From the NCBI GenBank assembly GCA_037388885.1, contig JARRJS010000073.1:1-27489 (forward strand): DNA of 27,489 nt, given 5' to 3'. Both the position numbers and the translations under genes were made by a program. The notes beneath the pieces are model-generated. The model did not search any database, was not told the origin of the DNA, and was given only the letters and a program-made list of their open reading frames with translations. Below, in pieces: positions 14,846-22,897 of this stretch (positions within the stretch are counted from its first letter, which is position 1; each line of letters begins with the position of its first letter). This DNA comes from JARRJS01 sp037388885 (GTDB lineage Bacteria; Gemmatimonadota; Gemmatimonadetes; Longimicrobiales; RSA9).

Positions 14846-16106
14846 CGTCTACTACCAGGGCCTGAAGGGCGAAGCGCTTCACGTACGCCACCGCCAGCGC
14901 TTCGTCGGGCCGCAGCGGCACGCGCAGCATGAGCCACAACCCGCTGGGGTGCACCACGTAGTCCACGCCCGGCTGCAGTAGCCGGAACAGGCCGCTGTGG
15001 CTCAGGCCGCCGTTCACGGCATCGGCCAGGAAGAAGCCCGGCTGCGCCTGCTGCTGGAAGTTGCCCACCACCGTGCCCTCATCCCGGTACACGGCGAGGG
15101 CGCCCTGGTGCGGCCGCACGGTGACGGGCGCGTCGGTGGCGCGCAGCGTCAGCGCATCAACATTTGGCGAGCCCAACAGCGTGCTCGGGTCCACGACGAA
15201 GAAGAACTGGCCCCGCACGTAGTCGGCATCGTCCAGTACCAGCGACTGGTCCTGCACCAGACCCGCCTGGCCCGCACCGCTCAGGTTCAGCTGGAACTGA
15301 CGGGTGGCCACGTCGCCCTTCTGCTGCGCCCAGACCGCCTGCACGTCCATGCCACCCACGCGGCCCGTGGCCTTGAAGCCGAAATTGCCCGCCGGGATGC
15401 CACGCGTCAGGTAGCGCGACTGGGGCAGCCGGATGGACACGTCGCCCACCTCCACCCGCTGCAGCGCTTCGCCCTTCAGGCCCTGGTAGTAGACGTTGAT
15501 GTTGTTGGTGGCGTCGAACTCCCGGCGCTGGTCCCAGTCCACGTCGACATGCACCCGGTCCGAGATGGTGCCGCCCACCTGGATCCATGCGCCGCCCAGG
15601 TCGCCGCGGCCCTGCACGCGCATGCCGATGTCCGCAAACTGCTGGACCGCGTCCGGCAGGAGATTCACCACGCTGGAATCCACCGGGGCGGGTCGCATGG
15701 GCGTGGCGCGGGCGGTGTCCGGCGTCCCGGTGACCGGCGCCCGGCGGACGCCCGTGGCCAGCGCGCTGCGTGGCTCGGGTCCGACGGGCAGGGGCGCACC
15801 GGCTAGGCGCGGCAGCGGTGGCGGCCAGGGCGGCGCCCGCAGCTGAGGCGCGCCGGCGCGGGCGGCGGCCCAGCCCCCCCATGCCCCGGGCCCCACGCCC
15901 CGTACGGCGAACGGCAGCGGGGGCGCAGGCGGGAGCCGGGTCGGGAACGGCGCGGGCACGCGCGCGTAGCCGAGGCGGATCGTGGGTCGCAGCGTGTCCT
16001 GCGCTGCCCGGGGTCGTGCCGCAGCAGCCTGCGCAGCGGCGGCCTGGGCGGCCAGCGTGGCACAGGCCAATTGGAGCGACAGGACTACGAGCAGCGAACG
16101 ACGCAT
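14391..16106 (-). CDS. sprA: SprA/Sov-type outer-membrane translocon, 5' part of a broken gene
   Basis: Start ATG 16106 opens a signal peptide (MRRSLLVVLSLQLACATLAA, predicted cut before Q). A Pro/Arg-rich region follows. The SprA N-terminal signature reads VHVDVDWDQRREFDATNNIN, then GLKGEALQRVEVGDVSIRLPQ and GNFGFKATGRVGGMDVQAVWAQQKGD, matching the Bacteroidota N-Y-N-T-x-F-D-F-E-N and K-K-I-E-A-G-N-V-S motifs. Native sequence ends at about 14879 (PDEALAVAYV). Below that the frame enters a 120-base inverted copy of its own residues and then runs out of frame to a stop at 14391. Translation as written would give a truncated, non-functional protein. The promoter region is shared with lptF. Confidence 0.85.
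   Translation of the reverse strand: MRRSLLVVLSLQLACATLAAQAAAAQAAAARPRAAQDTLRPTIRLGYARVPAPFPTRLPPAPPLPFAVRGVGPGAWGGWAAARAGAPQLRAPPWPPPLPRLAGAPLPVGPEPRSALATGVRRAPVTGTPDTARATPMRPAPVDSSVVNLLPDAVQQFADIGMRVQGRGDLGGAWIQVGGTISDRVHVDVDWDQRREFDATNNINVYYQGLKGEALQRVEVGDVSIRLPQSRYLTRGIPAGNFGFKATGRVGGMDVQAVWAQQKGDVATRQFQLNLSGAGQAGLVQDQSLVLDDADYVRGQFFFVVDPSTLLGSPNVDALTLRATDAPVTVRPHQGALAVYRDEGTVVGNFQQQAQPGFFLADAVNGGLSHSGLFRLLQPGVDYVVHPSGLWLMLRVPLRPDEALAVAYVKRFALQALVVDVDVVGGVELPALVPVHVDMHPVRDGAAHLAVRDAPGLSAGHVQRRGPAIREADHLAGSGLGRAHVPAGQRAPGPVPAAVRAGRGPARGPGGRVPDLPAIGLRPVHQRRVPGHVRVVPFARAVRASAARAQRGADGGSERDAAGPGRQHGHL
14759..14878. repeat. Inverted repeat, inserted arm, in sprA
   Basis: These 120 bases are a perfect reverse complement of 15463-15582. 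On the plus strand they read GGTISDRVHVDVDWDQRR... through GLKGEA, sequence that belongs to the minus-strand protein. This arm is the foreign one: it sits where native linker codons between PDEALAVAYV and PYEMHQVYRL are expected. Confidence 0.97.
15463..15582. repeat. Inverted repeat, native arm, in sprA
   Basis: This arm lies in its proper coding context on the minus strand (GAWIQVGGTISD... into ALQRVEVGDV). It is identical base for base to the reverse complement of 14759-14878; the spacer between arms is 584 bases. Confidence 0.97.
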
Positions 16107-16177
16107 TGCATCAATAGCCCGCGGGAGCCGCGGCAGCGGCCACAGGGCATCGCCCGCCACGCGGATGGACCTGCGGG

Positions 16178-16213
16178 TTGTCGTGGGGGTAATCGGAGAA
16201 TATCATAGCGCCC
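16178..16213 (+). promoter_or_regulatory. Promoter for lptF-lptG, possibly shared with sprA
   Basis: TTGTCG (16178-16183) and TATCAT (16201-16206) are spaced by 17 bases, giving a leader of about 45 bases before the lptF ATG. On the minus strand the overlapping TATGAT (16207-16202) could serve as a -10 for sprA, though its -35 is poor. The divergent region is only 151 bases long. Confidence 0.5.
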
Positions 16214-16257
16214 TCATCGGCTCCTCGCGAGCCGCCTGGATCCGCTGCCGGAATTCG

Positions 16258-17670
16258 ATGAGCACCCTGACTCGCTACATCCTGCGGGCGCATATCGGCC
16301 CGTTCTTCTTCTCGTTGTCCGTGCTCACCGCGATCCTGATGGTGAACGTAGTGGCGCGGCAGCTCGAGGACCTGGCCGGCAAGGGCCTGCCGACCTCCGC
16401 CATCGTGCAGGTGTTCATCCTCTCCATGCCGCACATCCTGGCCCTCACGCTGCCCATGGCGGTGCTGGTGGCCGTCCTCTACACGTTCAGCCAGCTGGCA
16501 GCCGACAACGAGATCACCGCGCTCAAGGCCAGCGGCGTGCACATGTACCGGCTGCTGGGCCCGGTGCTCGTGGCCGCCATCGGCATGGTCGCGTTCATGC
16601 TCTGGTTCAACGACGATGTGCTGCCGAACTCCAATCATCAACTCGCGGACCTGCTGGTCAACATCGGCAGGAAAAGCCCGACGCTGCAACTGAAGGAGCA
16701 GGTCCTGAACGACATCCGCGCCGGCGACCGGCGCACGCGCTACTACCTCGATGCGGCCAAGATCGATCACGCGGACAACCGGCTGTACGATGTCACCATC
16801 TACGACCTCAGCAAGCCCGGCGAAGAGCGCACCGTATACGCCGACAGCGGCGTCATGGCGTTCAGTCCCGACCATACGGACCTCTACCTCACCCTCGACG
16901 ACGGCTGGGTCCACGAGGTGGAGGCGAAGCGCCCTGAGCGGTTCCTGCGCACATTCTTCCAGCAGTACCAGATCCAGATCAAGGGTGTCGGCGACCGGTT
17001 CGAGAAGACGGAGCGCGAAAGCCGGTCGGACCGCGAGCTGGACCTGGCGGACCTGGACACCCGCAGGCGCCACGCGATGAACGGCGCCAGCGTAGCGCAG
17101 CAGAAGCTGACCCAGGAGTCCCTGGACGTGCTGGCAACCGCGCTGCGCGGGCCGACGGCCTCGAACGACCAGGGCTCGCGTGCCGTCCGCCTGCGGCGCC
17201 TGCGAACCGGCGGCCGCGACGAGCTGGTCCGCGATGCCGCCATCGAGATGCGGACGCTGGCCACCCAGGTGCGCATCCGCGACGCACAGGCCGATTCGTA
17301 CGAGGTCGAGTACCAGAAGAAGTGGGCGATCTCCTTCGCCTGCATCGTATTCGTGCTCATCGGCGCGCCCCTGGCCATCCGGTTCCCCCGCGGCGGCGTC
17401 GGCATGGTGATCGCCGTCTCCCTCACCATCTTCGGCGTGTACTACACCGGCCTCATCGGCGGCGAGCAGCTCGGCGACAAGGGCATGATCACGCCGTTCT
17501 GGTCCATGTGGGCACCCAACGTGCTGTTTTCCGTGCTGGCGATCTGGGGCATCGCTCGCATCGGCCACGAGGTCGCCGACTCCCGCGGCGGCGGCTGGCC
17601 CGACCTGTGGCGGTCCCTGCGCAACCTCGTGCTCAAGCCCGTACGCCCGTTCCTGCGCCACGCGTCATGA
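16258..17670 (+). CDS. lptF: LPS export permease, LptF/LptG family (first gene)
   Basis: The ATG at 16258 begins MSTLTRYILRAHIGPFFFS and gives 470 residues; the upstream in-frame ATG lies in the promoter region. The family pattern is clear. Three N-terminal membrane helices (about 15-35, 55-80 and 98-120) contain the conserved QLAADNEITALKASGV loop. A long periplasmic beta-jellyroll region with RTRYYLDAAKID and YDLSKPGEERTVYA follows. Three C-terminal helices include FVLIGAPLAIRFPRGG and end near WGIARIG. At 470 residues it is longer than the typical 360, owing to a charged insert at about 240-345. LptF and LptG pair with the LptB ATPase to extract LPS from the inner membrane. The stop overlaps the next start (ATGA, 17667-17670). 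Which partner is F and which G is assigned by order only. Confidence 0.93.
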   Translation: MSTLTRYILRAHIGPFFFSLSVLTAILMVNVVARQLEDLAGKGLPTSAIVQVFILSMPHILALTLPMAVLVAVLYTFSQLAADNEITALKASGVHMYRLLGPVLVAAIGMVAFMLWFNDDVLPNSNHQLADLLVNIGRKSPTLQLKEQVLNDIRAGDRRTRYYLDAAKIDHADNRLYDVTIYDLSKPGEERTVYADSGVMAFSPDHTDLYLTLDDGWVHEVEAKRPERFLRTFFQQYQIQIKGVGDRFEKTERESRSDRELDLADLDTRRRHAMNGASVAQQKLTQESLDVLATALRGPTASNDQGSRAVRLRRLRTGGRDELVRDAAIEMRTLATQVRIRDAQADSYEVEYQKKWAISFACIVFVLIGAPLAIRFPRGGVGMVIAVSLTIFGVYYTGLIGGEQLGDKGMITPFWSMWAPNVLFSVLAIWGIARIGHEVADSRGGGWPDLWRSLRNLVLKPVRPFLRHAS

Positions 17671-18734
17671 AGATCCTGGACCGATACATCACGAGCCAGT
17701 TCCTCAAGCTGTTCGGGCTGTTCGCCATGGCCTCGCCGGTCCTGTTCGTGCTGGGCGACGTGACCGAGAACCTGGACCGCTACATCAACCGTGGTGTGTC
17801 GCCCGCCATGGTGGCGCTCGGCTACATTTACGGGCTGCCGCTCTACATCCTCTGGTCCGTGCCCATCGCCGCGCTGATCGCCACCATCTTCACCGTCAAC
17901 AACATGACGCGGCACTCGGAGGTGGCCGCGGCCAAGGCCGGGGGCATCAGCTTCTTCAGGCTTTACGCTGCGCTGCCCGTGCTGGGTGTGCTCCTCACCT
18001 TCCTGGCCCTCGGCCTCACCGAGCTGGCTCCCATCACGAACCGGCTCCGGGCCCAGGCCCAGGGCGAGAAGACGCTCGTGCGCTCCGACCGCACCGACTT
18101 CGTCTACCGCGATACCCGCGGACGTGCCTACTCCATCCGGCGCCTGGACGTGGACCGGGGCTACATTTCCGGCCTGTCCGTCGAACGACAGGGAAACGAG
18201 CCGGTCGTGCCGGGCGTCAACATCATCGCCGACGGCGCCTCCTACAAGGACGGGCACTGGATCCTCCAGGACGGGTTCGTGCGACTGTTCAACGGGCGCG
18301 ACGTGGAACGCACCTTCAAGTTCGCCGCCGACCGGCTCGCCGGCTTCACCGAGACGCCCCAGCAGCTCCTGGCCCAGCCCAAGGAGCCCGACGAGATGAC
18401 CTACGGCGAACTGTCCCAGCTCATCGACATCCTCCGCCGCTCCGGCGGCAAGCCCCTCGACCTCATGGTGGAGCGCGACCAGAAGATCGCTCTCCCCGTC
18501 GCCACTCTCATCATCATCCTGTTCGCCGCACCCCTCGCCACCTCCTCCCGCCGCGGCGGCGCCGCCTACGGCGTGGGTATATCCCTCGCCGTCACCATCG
18601 TCTATATCATGTCCTTCAAGGTCGCCGGCGCCGCCGGCAACGCCGGCAGCATCCCCCCCGATGTGGCGGCGTGGAGCCCGAACGTCATCTTCGCGGCCGC
18701 GGCCGGCGTGCTCACCGCCAAGGTCAGAACGTAG
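17667..18734 (+). CDS. lptG: LPS export permease, LptF/LptG family (second gene)
   Basis: A 355-residue YjgP/YjgQ-family permease of standard length. It starts MKILDRYITSQFLKLFG, the usual LptG-like amphipathic start, and has N-terminal helices at about 14-36, 55-78 and 98-118 with NNMTRHSEVAAAKAGGISFFRL. The periplasmic domain includes DFVYRDTRGRAYSIRRLDVDRG and NIIADGASYKDGHWILQDGFVR. C-terminal helices carry KIALPVATLIIILFAAPLATSSRRGG. It is translationally coupled to lptF and forms the heterodimeric transmembrane part of the Lpt bridge. Presence of the pair implies an LPS-bearing outer membrane, fitting the SprA and DUF5916 genes on either side. No terminator with a T-run was found downstream. 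Confidence 0.93.
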   Translation: MKILDRYITSQFLKLFGLFAMASPVLFVLGDVTENLDRYINRGVSPAMVALGYIYGLPLYILWSVPIAALIATIFTVNNMTRHSEVAAAKAGGISFFRLYAALPVLGVLLTFLALGLTELAPITNRLRAQAQGEKTLVRSDRTDFVYRDTRGRAYSIRRLDVDRGYISGLSVERQGNEPVVPGVNIIADGASYKDGHWILQDGFVRLFNGRDVERTFKFAADRLAGFTETPQQLLAQPKEPDEMTYGELSQLIDILRRSGGKPLDLMVERDQKIALPVATLIIILFAAPLATSSRRGGAAYGVGISLAVTIVYIMSFKVAGAAGNAGSIPPDVAAWSPNVIFAAAAGVLTAKVRT

Positions 18735-19049
18735 GCGTCGGGCGCCAGCCACCCCACACCCCTTCCACCCCGACTGGGTGACCCGCTCCTCCTGCCGTTC
18801 CGGGTCTTTCTCTTAGAACGCTTCCGCTGACTTCGACGCGACAATCCGCGTCCTCCGGCCCCACCCCACCACCAGGGAGACGGGGGGACAGGGAGACACC
18901 TCGCGCCCAGCCCACCCCTGCCAGCACGCTCCCCGTCCCCCGCTCTCCCCGCTCTCTCCGCTCTCCCCATCTCCCCGTCTCCCCGTCTCCCCGTCGACCG
19001 AGAGCGCCCTCCGATCGAGGTCCGGCAGAACATGCCGTGCAACAGCCGC
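18735..19049. repeat. Intergenic repeats with (GGGGAGAC)n tract between lptG and dapF
   Basis: This convergent gap holds no gene. It contains CCACCCCGACTGGGTGACCC (about 18768) and CCACCACCAGGGAGACGGGG (about 18868), members of the palindrome-type family. It also holds a polypyrimidine run from about 18928 to 18994. Within it CCCC occurs at 18965, 18973, 18981 and 18989, a strict 8-base period. On the minus strand this reads GGGGAGAC repeated and meets the simple G-quadruplex pattern. It lies about 55 bases past the dapF stop. Confidence 0.75.
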
Positions 19050-19919
19050 TCACCTTGCCATCCACCCCTCCACCACCTCCTCCGGCACCACCGCCTCCAG
19101 CACCACCTGCGCGGGCCCCGACAACGTGATCGCGAAGCCGTCGCCCACTTCCACGGAAACCTCTCCACCCGGCATGGAGATGGTCAGGCTCCTTTCCTGC
19201 ACCAGCCCGAGCTGCACGGCGGCGGCGGCAACGGCGGAAGCGCTGGAGCCGGAGGCCAGGGTCTCCCCCACGCCGCGCTCCCAGATCCAGGCTTCGAGGC
19301 GCGCGGGTCCGGCCACGCGGGCGAACTGGGTGTTCGTGCCCCGGGCGAAGGCGGGGTGCACGGCGAGCCGGGGCGCCCGCGCCAGGAAGTCGTCCCGGGC
19401 CAGCGCATCCACGAACACGACGCAGTGCGGGTTGCCGGTGGAGACGGGATTGACGACTGCGTCGAGGCCATCGCCCAGGTCGAGGGTCTGGCCGAGGGCG
19501 TAGCCGGGCTCGGGTGTGAAGCCGACGTCGGCGCCCTGGAACGAGGCACGGCCCATGGCGACGGTGATGTCGAGGGAGCCGTCGTCGTGCCGTCCCCGGA
19601 CCTGCATGCTCACGGTGTCGGTGGGCAGGGCAACCTGGAACGGTTCGCGGCCCACCACGCCCCGGCGAACCAGCCAGGCGCCGAAGATGCGAAGGCCGTT
19701 GCCGCTCTTCTCCGCGCTGCTGCCGTCCGGGTTGTAGATGTGCAACTGGATGGGGTCGGCATCCAGGCGCCCCACGAGCAGGCCGTCGCTGCCCACGCCG
19801 AAGTGGCGGTCGCACAGGCCGCGCACGAGCGACGGCGACGGCGTGCCCACGTCGGCGAAGTCCGCCACCAGGTAGTCGTTCCCCAGGGCCTGACCCTTGG
19901 ACAGGCGTAGCTCCGTCAT
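19050..19919 (-). CDS. dapF: Diaminopimelate-epimerase-fold protein lacking both catalytic cysteines
   Basis: ATG 19919, preceded by GGAGGAG at a 5-base spacing (19925-19931), gives 289 residues, the normal DapF length. The two mirror-image halves show KGQALGNDYLVAD, GSDGLLVG, YNPDGSSAEKSGNGLR, NPVSTGNPHCVVFVD, ARGTNTQFA and ERGVGETLASGSSASAVAAA. Known DapF enzymes epimerise LL- to meso-diaminopimelate with two cysteines, in the A-x-x-C-G-N-G-x-R and T-x-A-C-G-T motifs. Here both positions are serine (S72 and S223) while the surrounding motifs are intact. Either this is an alternative-chemistry subfamily, a racemase/epimerase of another substrate, or an inactive paralogue. The gene diverges from the CBM9/DUF5916 gene, 197 bases apart, and no other lysine genes are adjacent. 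Confidence 0.85.
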   Translation of the reverse strand: MTELRLSKGQALGNDYLVADFADVGTPSPSLVRGLCDRHFGVGSDGLLVGRLDADPIQLHIYNPDGSSAEKSGNGLRIFGAWLVRRGVVGREPFQVALPTDTVSMQVRGRHDDGSLDITVAMGRASFQGADVGFTPEPGYALGQTLDLGDGLDAVVNPVSTGNPHCVVFVDALARDDFLARAPRLAVHPAFARGTNTQFARVAGPARLEAWIWERGVGETLASGSSASAVAAAAVQLGLVQERSLTISMPGGEVSVEVGDGFAITLSGPAQVVLEAVVPEEVVEGWMAR

Positions 19920-20116
19920 GTCGGCTCCTCCATGTCGTCGTCTGAAACCCGGGCGCACGGCCACCCGTACGGCTGATTGAAAGACGGGCGAAACACTGCG
20001 CGCCGGACGCGTCACGGCAACCATCGCGGCGGCGCGCCTGTCTAAGGGGACAGCGCCGGGCACGGCCCGGTTCCCCAATCGATCACGACGACGCGCATCT
20101 GGCAAACGGGAAGGGC

Positions 20117-22858
20117 ATGAAGAGGCAGCGGGCGAAAGAGATTGCGCAGATCCTGTGGTTGGTCCCTCTGGTGGCAGCGCTGGGGGCAACCTCTGTGGCG
20201 GGCCAGCAGACCATTGCGAACCGCACCACCCGTGCGGCCGCGAAGTCGACGCGCAAGGCAACGGTCACACCGCCGACCATGACGGCCGTGCGCCTCGACG
20301 GCGCTACGATCCACGTGGATGGCCGACTCGACGACCCCGCCTGGCAGACCGCAAAACCCGCCACCAACTTCATCCAGACCCAGCCGGACCCCGGCGCGCC
20401 GGCAACGCAGCGCACGGAAGCCCGCGTCCTGTACTCCAACGATGCCATCTACGTCGGCGTGCGCATGTACGATACGCACCCCGACTCCATCGTCGCGCAG
20501 CTCGCCCGCCGCGATGATGACATCTACTCCGACTGGGTGTACGTGGCGATCGACAGCTACAACGACAAGCGCACCGCCTTCACGTTCGCGCTGAACCCGC
20601 GCGGCGTGAAGTTGGATCTTCTGCTGCACGACGACACCCAGGACGACGGCTCCTGGGACGCCGTCTGGGACGGCGCAGCCGCCATCGACAGCCTGGGCTG
20701 GACCGCCGAGTTCCGCATCCCGCTGTCGCAGCTACGCTTCAGCAACAGCAACAATAACGGCAACAGCAACAGCGGCGGCCAGGTCTGGGGCATCGACTTC
20801 ATGCGCGTCATCGCCCGCAACAACGAGCAGGCCTTCTGGGCGCCGGTGCCCGCCGACAACTCCGCCCTGGTCTCCCGCTTCGGCAAGCTGCGCGGCATCC
20901 ACGATCTGAAGCCGCCGCGGCACCTGGAGATCATGCCCTACACCGTAGGCAGCGCCACCACCAGCCCCAGCGACCCGGGCAATCCGTTCCACCGGAGCGT
21001 CGACCCGTTCGGCTCCGCAGGCGCCGACATCAAGGCGGGCGTCACCTCGGACCTGACGCTCACCGCCACGCTGAACCCGGACTTCGGCCAGGTCGAGGCG
21101 GACCCATCCGTGGTCAACCTGACGGCGTTCGAGACCTTCTTCCCGGAGAAGCGGCCGTTCTTCGTGGAGGGCAGCGATATCTTCCGCTTCAGCATCGGGC
21201 TGGGTGACGGCGACCTGGGCAACGAGAGCCTGTTCTACTCCCGGCGCATCGGCCGCAGGCCCCAGGGCGAAGCGGACGGGGACTTCGTCGACGTGCCCGA
21301 CGCCACGACGATCCTGGGCGCCGCCAAGCTCTCCGGCAAGACGGCCGGCGGCTGGTCCATCGGCGTGCTGGATGCCGTCACCAACAAGGAATACGCCCGC
21401 ACGTTCAACGAGGCCTCCGGCCTGGAGAGCCGGGTGCCGGTGGAGCCCCTGACGAACTACGCCATGGGCCGCGTCATCAAGGACTTCCGCCAGGGGCAGA
21501 GCGCCATCGGCGCCGTGTTCACCGCCGTCGATCGATCCCTGCCGGGCGTCAGCAGTCTCAGCTTCCTGCGCAGCTCCGCCTACACCGGTGGGTTCGATGT
21601 GCGCCACCGCTTCCACAGCGGTACCTACGAGTTCGCCGGCTCGTTCGTGGGCAGCACCGTCTTCGGCAGCCGGGAAGCCATCGACAGTGTGCAGACGTCG
21701 CCCGTTCACTACTTCCAGCGGGCCGACGCCTCGCACCTACGCTACGACTCCACGCGCACCTCGCTCTCCGGCTTCGGCGGCGTCGCCGACTTTTCCAAGA
21801 TCAAGGGCAACTGGCGCTATACGCTCTTCGGCCAGACGGAGTCGCCCGGCCTCGAGCTCAACGACATGGGCTTCCAGTCCAACTCCGATCTCATGGTCTA
21901 CGGGTTCTGGGGCGGGTACCAGCAATACGAGCCAGGCAACGTTTTCCGCCGTTGGAGCGTCAACATTAATGGTTGGGACGGATACACGTACGGCGGGGAG
22001 CACGTGTCGTTGGGCGGCAACATCAATTTCAACGGACAGCTCAACAACTACTGGGGCGGTTACGGGGGCGTGAACCGGAACGAGGCGGTTCTCTCCACCT
22101 CAATGCTCCGCGGCGGCCCGGCATTCCTCCGACCCGGGGCTACCAACTTCTGGGCCGGCATATACAGCGACAGCCGCAGGAACGTCAGCTTCGAGCTGAA
22201 CGGCAGCGGCTGGTTCCAGGACGCGACGGGCAGCCGCCAGACGTCCATCAACCCGAGCATCGAGCTGCGACCGACAAACAACGCGGACCTGTCCATCGGT
22301 CCTTCGATCAGTTGGAACAGGGACGCGCTACAGTATGTGGGCGAGCGGGAAGCGAATGGGCAATCCTATTCCCTCCTTGGCACGGTGGATCAGACGACCA
22401 TCTCGCTGACCGCTCGCCTCAACTACACCTTCTCGCCGACGCTGTCGCTGCAGTTCTATGCGCAGCCGTTCATCAGCGCCGGCGCATACTCCCACTACAA
22501 GGTCGTCACCGATCCGCGGGCCACCCGCTACGCGGATCGCGTGCGCACCCTCACACCCGATCAGCTCCAGTTCACCACCGTCGACGACGAGACGACGGTG
22601 AACGTGGACGTGAACGGCGACGGCACCTACGACTTCGAGTTCGACGATCCCAGCTTCAACTTCAAGCAGCTGCGCTCCAACCTCGTGTTGCGCTGGGAGT
22701 ACCTGCCCGGCTCCACCCTGTTCGTCGTCTGGAGCCAGGGCCGCACCGACTACGTCAACGACGGCCGCTTCAGTTTCGGCCCCGACGTGAACAAGCTGTT
22801 CAACACGACCGGCACCAACGTGCTGCTCGTCAAGGTCAGCTACTGGTTGGGCCTCTAG
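20117..22858 (+). CDS. Outer-membrane protein with CBM9-like and DUF5916 domains
   Basis: A 913-residue protein. Residues 1-29 are a signal peptide (predicted cut VAG|QQ). Residues about 58-245 form a CBM9-like beta-sandwich (IHVDGRLDDPAWQTA, EARVLYSNDAIYVGVRMYD, DWVYVAIDSYNDKRTAF). DUF5916 follows, with the hallmark NPDFGQVEADPSVVNL then FFPEKRPFFVEGSDIF (about 318-352) and a long series of amphipathic strands ending NVLLVKVSYWLGL, as in outer-membrane barrels. The family is common in Bacteroidota and Gemmatimonadota; its function is not established, though polymer binding or import is often supposed. A Ser/Asn-rich insert (NSNNNGNSNSGG, about 208-220) interrupts the CBM9 part. GGGAAGGGC precedes the ATG. 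A hexamer array begins three bases after the stop. Confidence 0.9.
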   Translation: MKRQRAKEIAQILWLVPLVAALGATSVAGQQTIANRTTRAAAKSTRKATVTPPTMTAVRLDGATIHVDGRLDDPAWQTAKPATNFIQTQPDPGAPATQRTEARVLYSNDAIYVGVRMYDTHPDSIVAQLARRDDDIYSDWVYVAIDSYNDKRTAFTFALNPRGVKLDLLLHDDTQDDGSWDAVWDGAAAIDSLGWTAEFRIPLSQLRFSNSNNNGNSNSGGQVWGIDFMRVIARNNEQAFWAPVPADNSALVSRFGKLRGIHDLKPPRHLEIMPYTVGSATTSPSDPGNPFHRSVDPFGSAGADIKAGVTSDLTLTATLNPDFGQVEADPSVVNLTAFETFFPEKRPFFVEGSDIFRFSIGLGDGDLGNESLFYSRRIGRRPQGEADGDFVDVPDATTILGAAKLSGKTAGGWSIGVLDAVTNKEYARTFNEASGLESRVPVEPLTNYAMGRVIKDFRQGQSAIGAVFTAVDRSLPGVSSLSFLRSSAYTGGFDVRHRFHSGTYEFAGSFVGSTVFGSREAIDSVQTSPVHYFQRADASHLRYDSTRTSLSGFGGVADFSKIKGNWRYTLFGQTESPGLELNDMGFQSNSDLMVYGFWGGYQQYEPGNVFRRWSVNINGWDGYTYGGEHVSLGGNINFNGQLNNYWGGYGGVNRNEAVLSTSMLRGGPAFLRPGATNFWAGIYSDSRRNVSFELNGSGWFQDATGSRQTSINPSIELRPTNNADLSIGPSISWNRDALQYVGEREANGQSYSLLGTVDQTTISLTARLNYTFSPTLSLQFYAQPFISAGAYSHYKVVTDPRATRYADRVRTLTPDQLQFTTVDDETTVNVDVNGDGTYDFEFDDPSFNFKQLRSNLVLRWEYLPGSTLFVVWSQGRTDYVNDGRFSFGPDVNKLFNTTGTNVLLVKVSYWLGL

Positions 22859-22861
22859 GAC

Positions 22862-22897
22862 GAGTTCGAATTCGAGTTCGAGTTCGAGGTCGAATTC
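22862..22897. repeat. Hexanucleotide array directly after the DUF5916 gene
   Basis: Six 6-base units (GAGTTC, GAATTC, GAGTTC, GAGTTC, GAGGTC, GAATTC) start three bases past the TAG stop at 22856-22858. Confidence 0.9.

Noticed and set aside
9194..14932. Long plus-strand open frames (885 and 838 residues) opposite sprA
   Set aside because: They are antisense shadows of sprA with unnatural composition and no family signature.
14759..15582. The sprA inverted repeats as an invertible phase-variation switch
   Set aside because: Flipping the 584-base spacer would place native coding sequence in antisense and not restore the frame. There is no recombinase nearby.
14759..15582. The sprA inverted repeats as the ends of an insertion sequence
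   Set aside because: The segment between the arms is native sprA coding sequence and carries no transposase.
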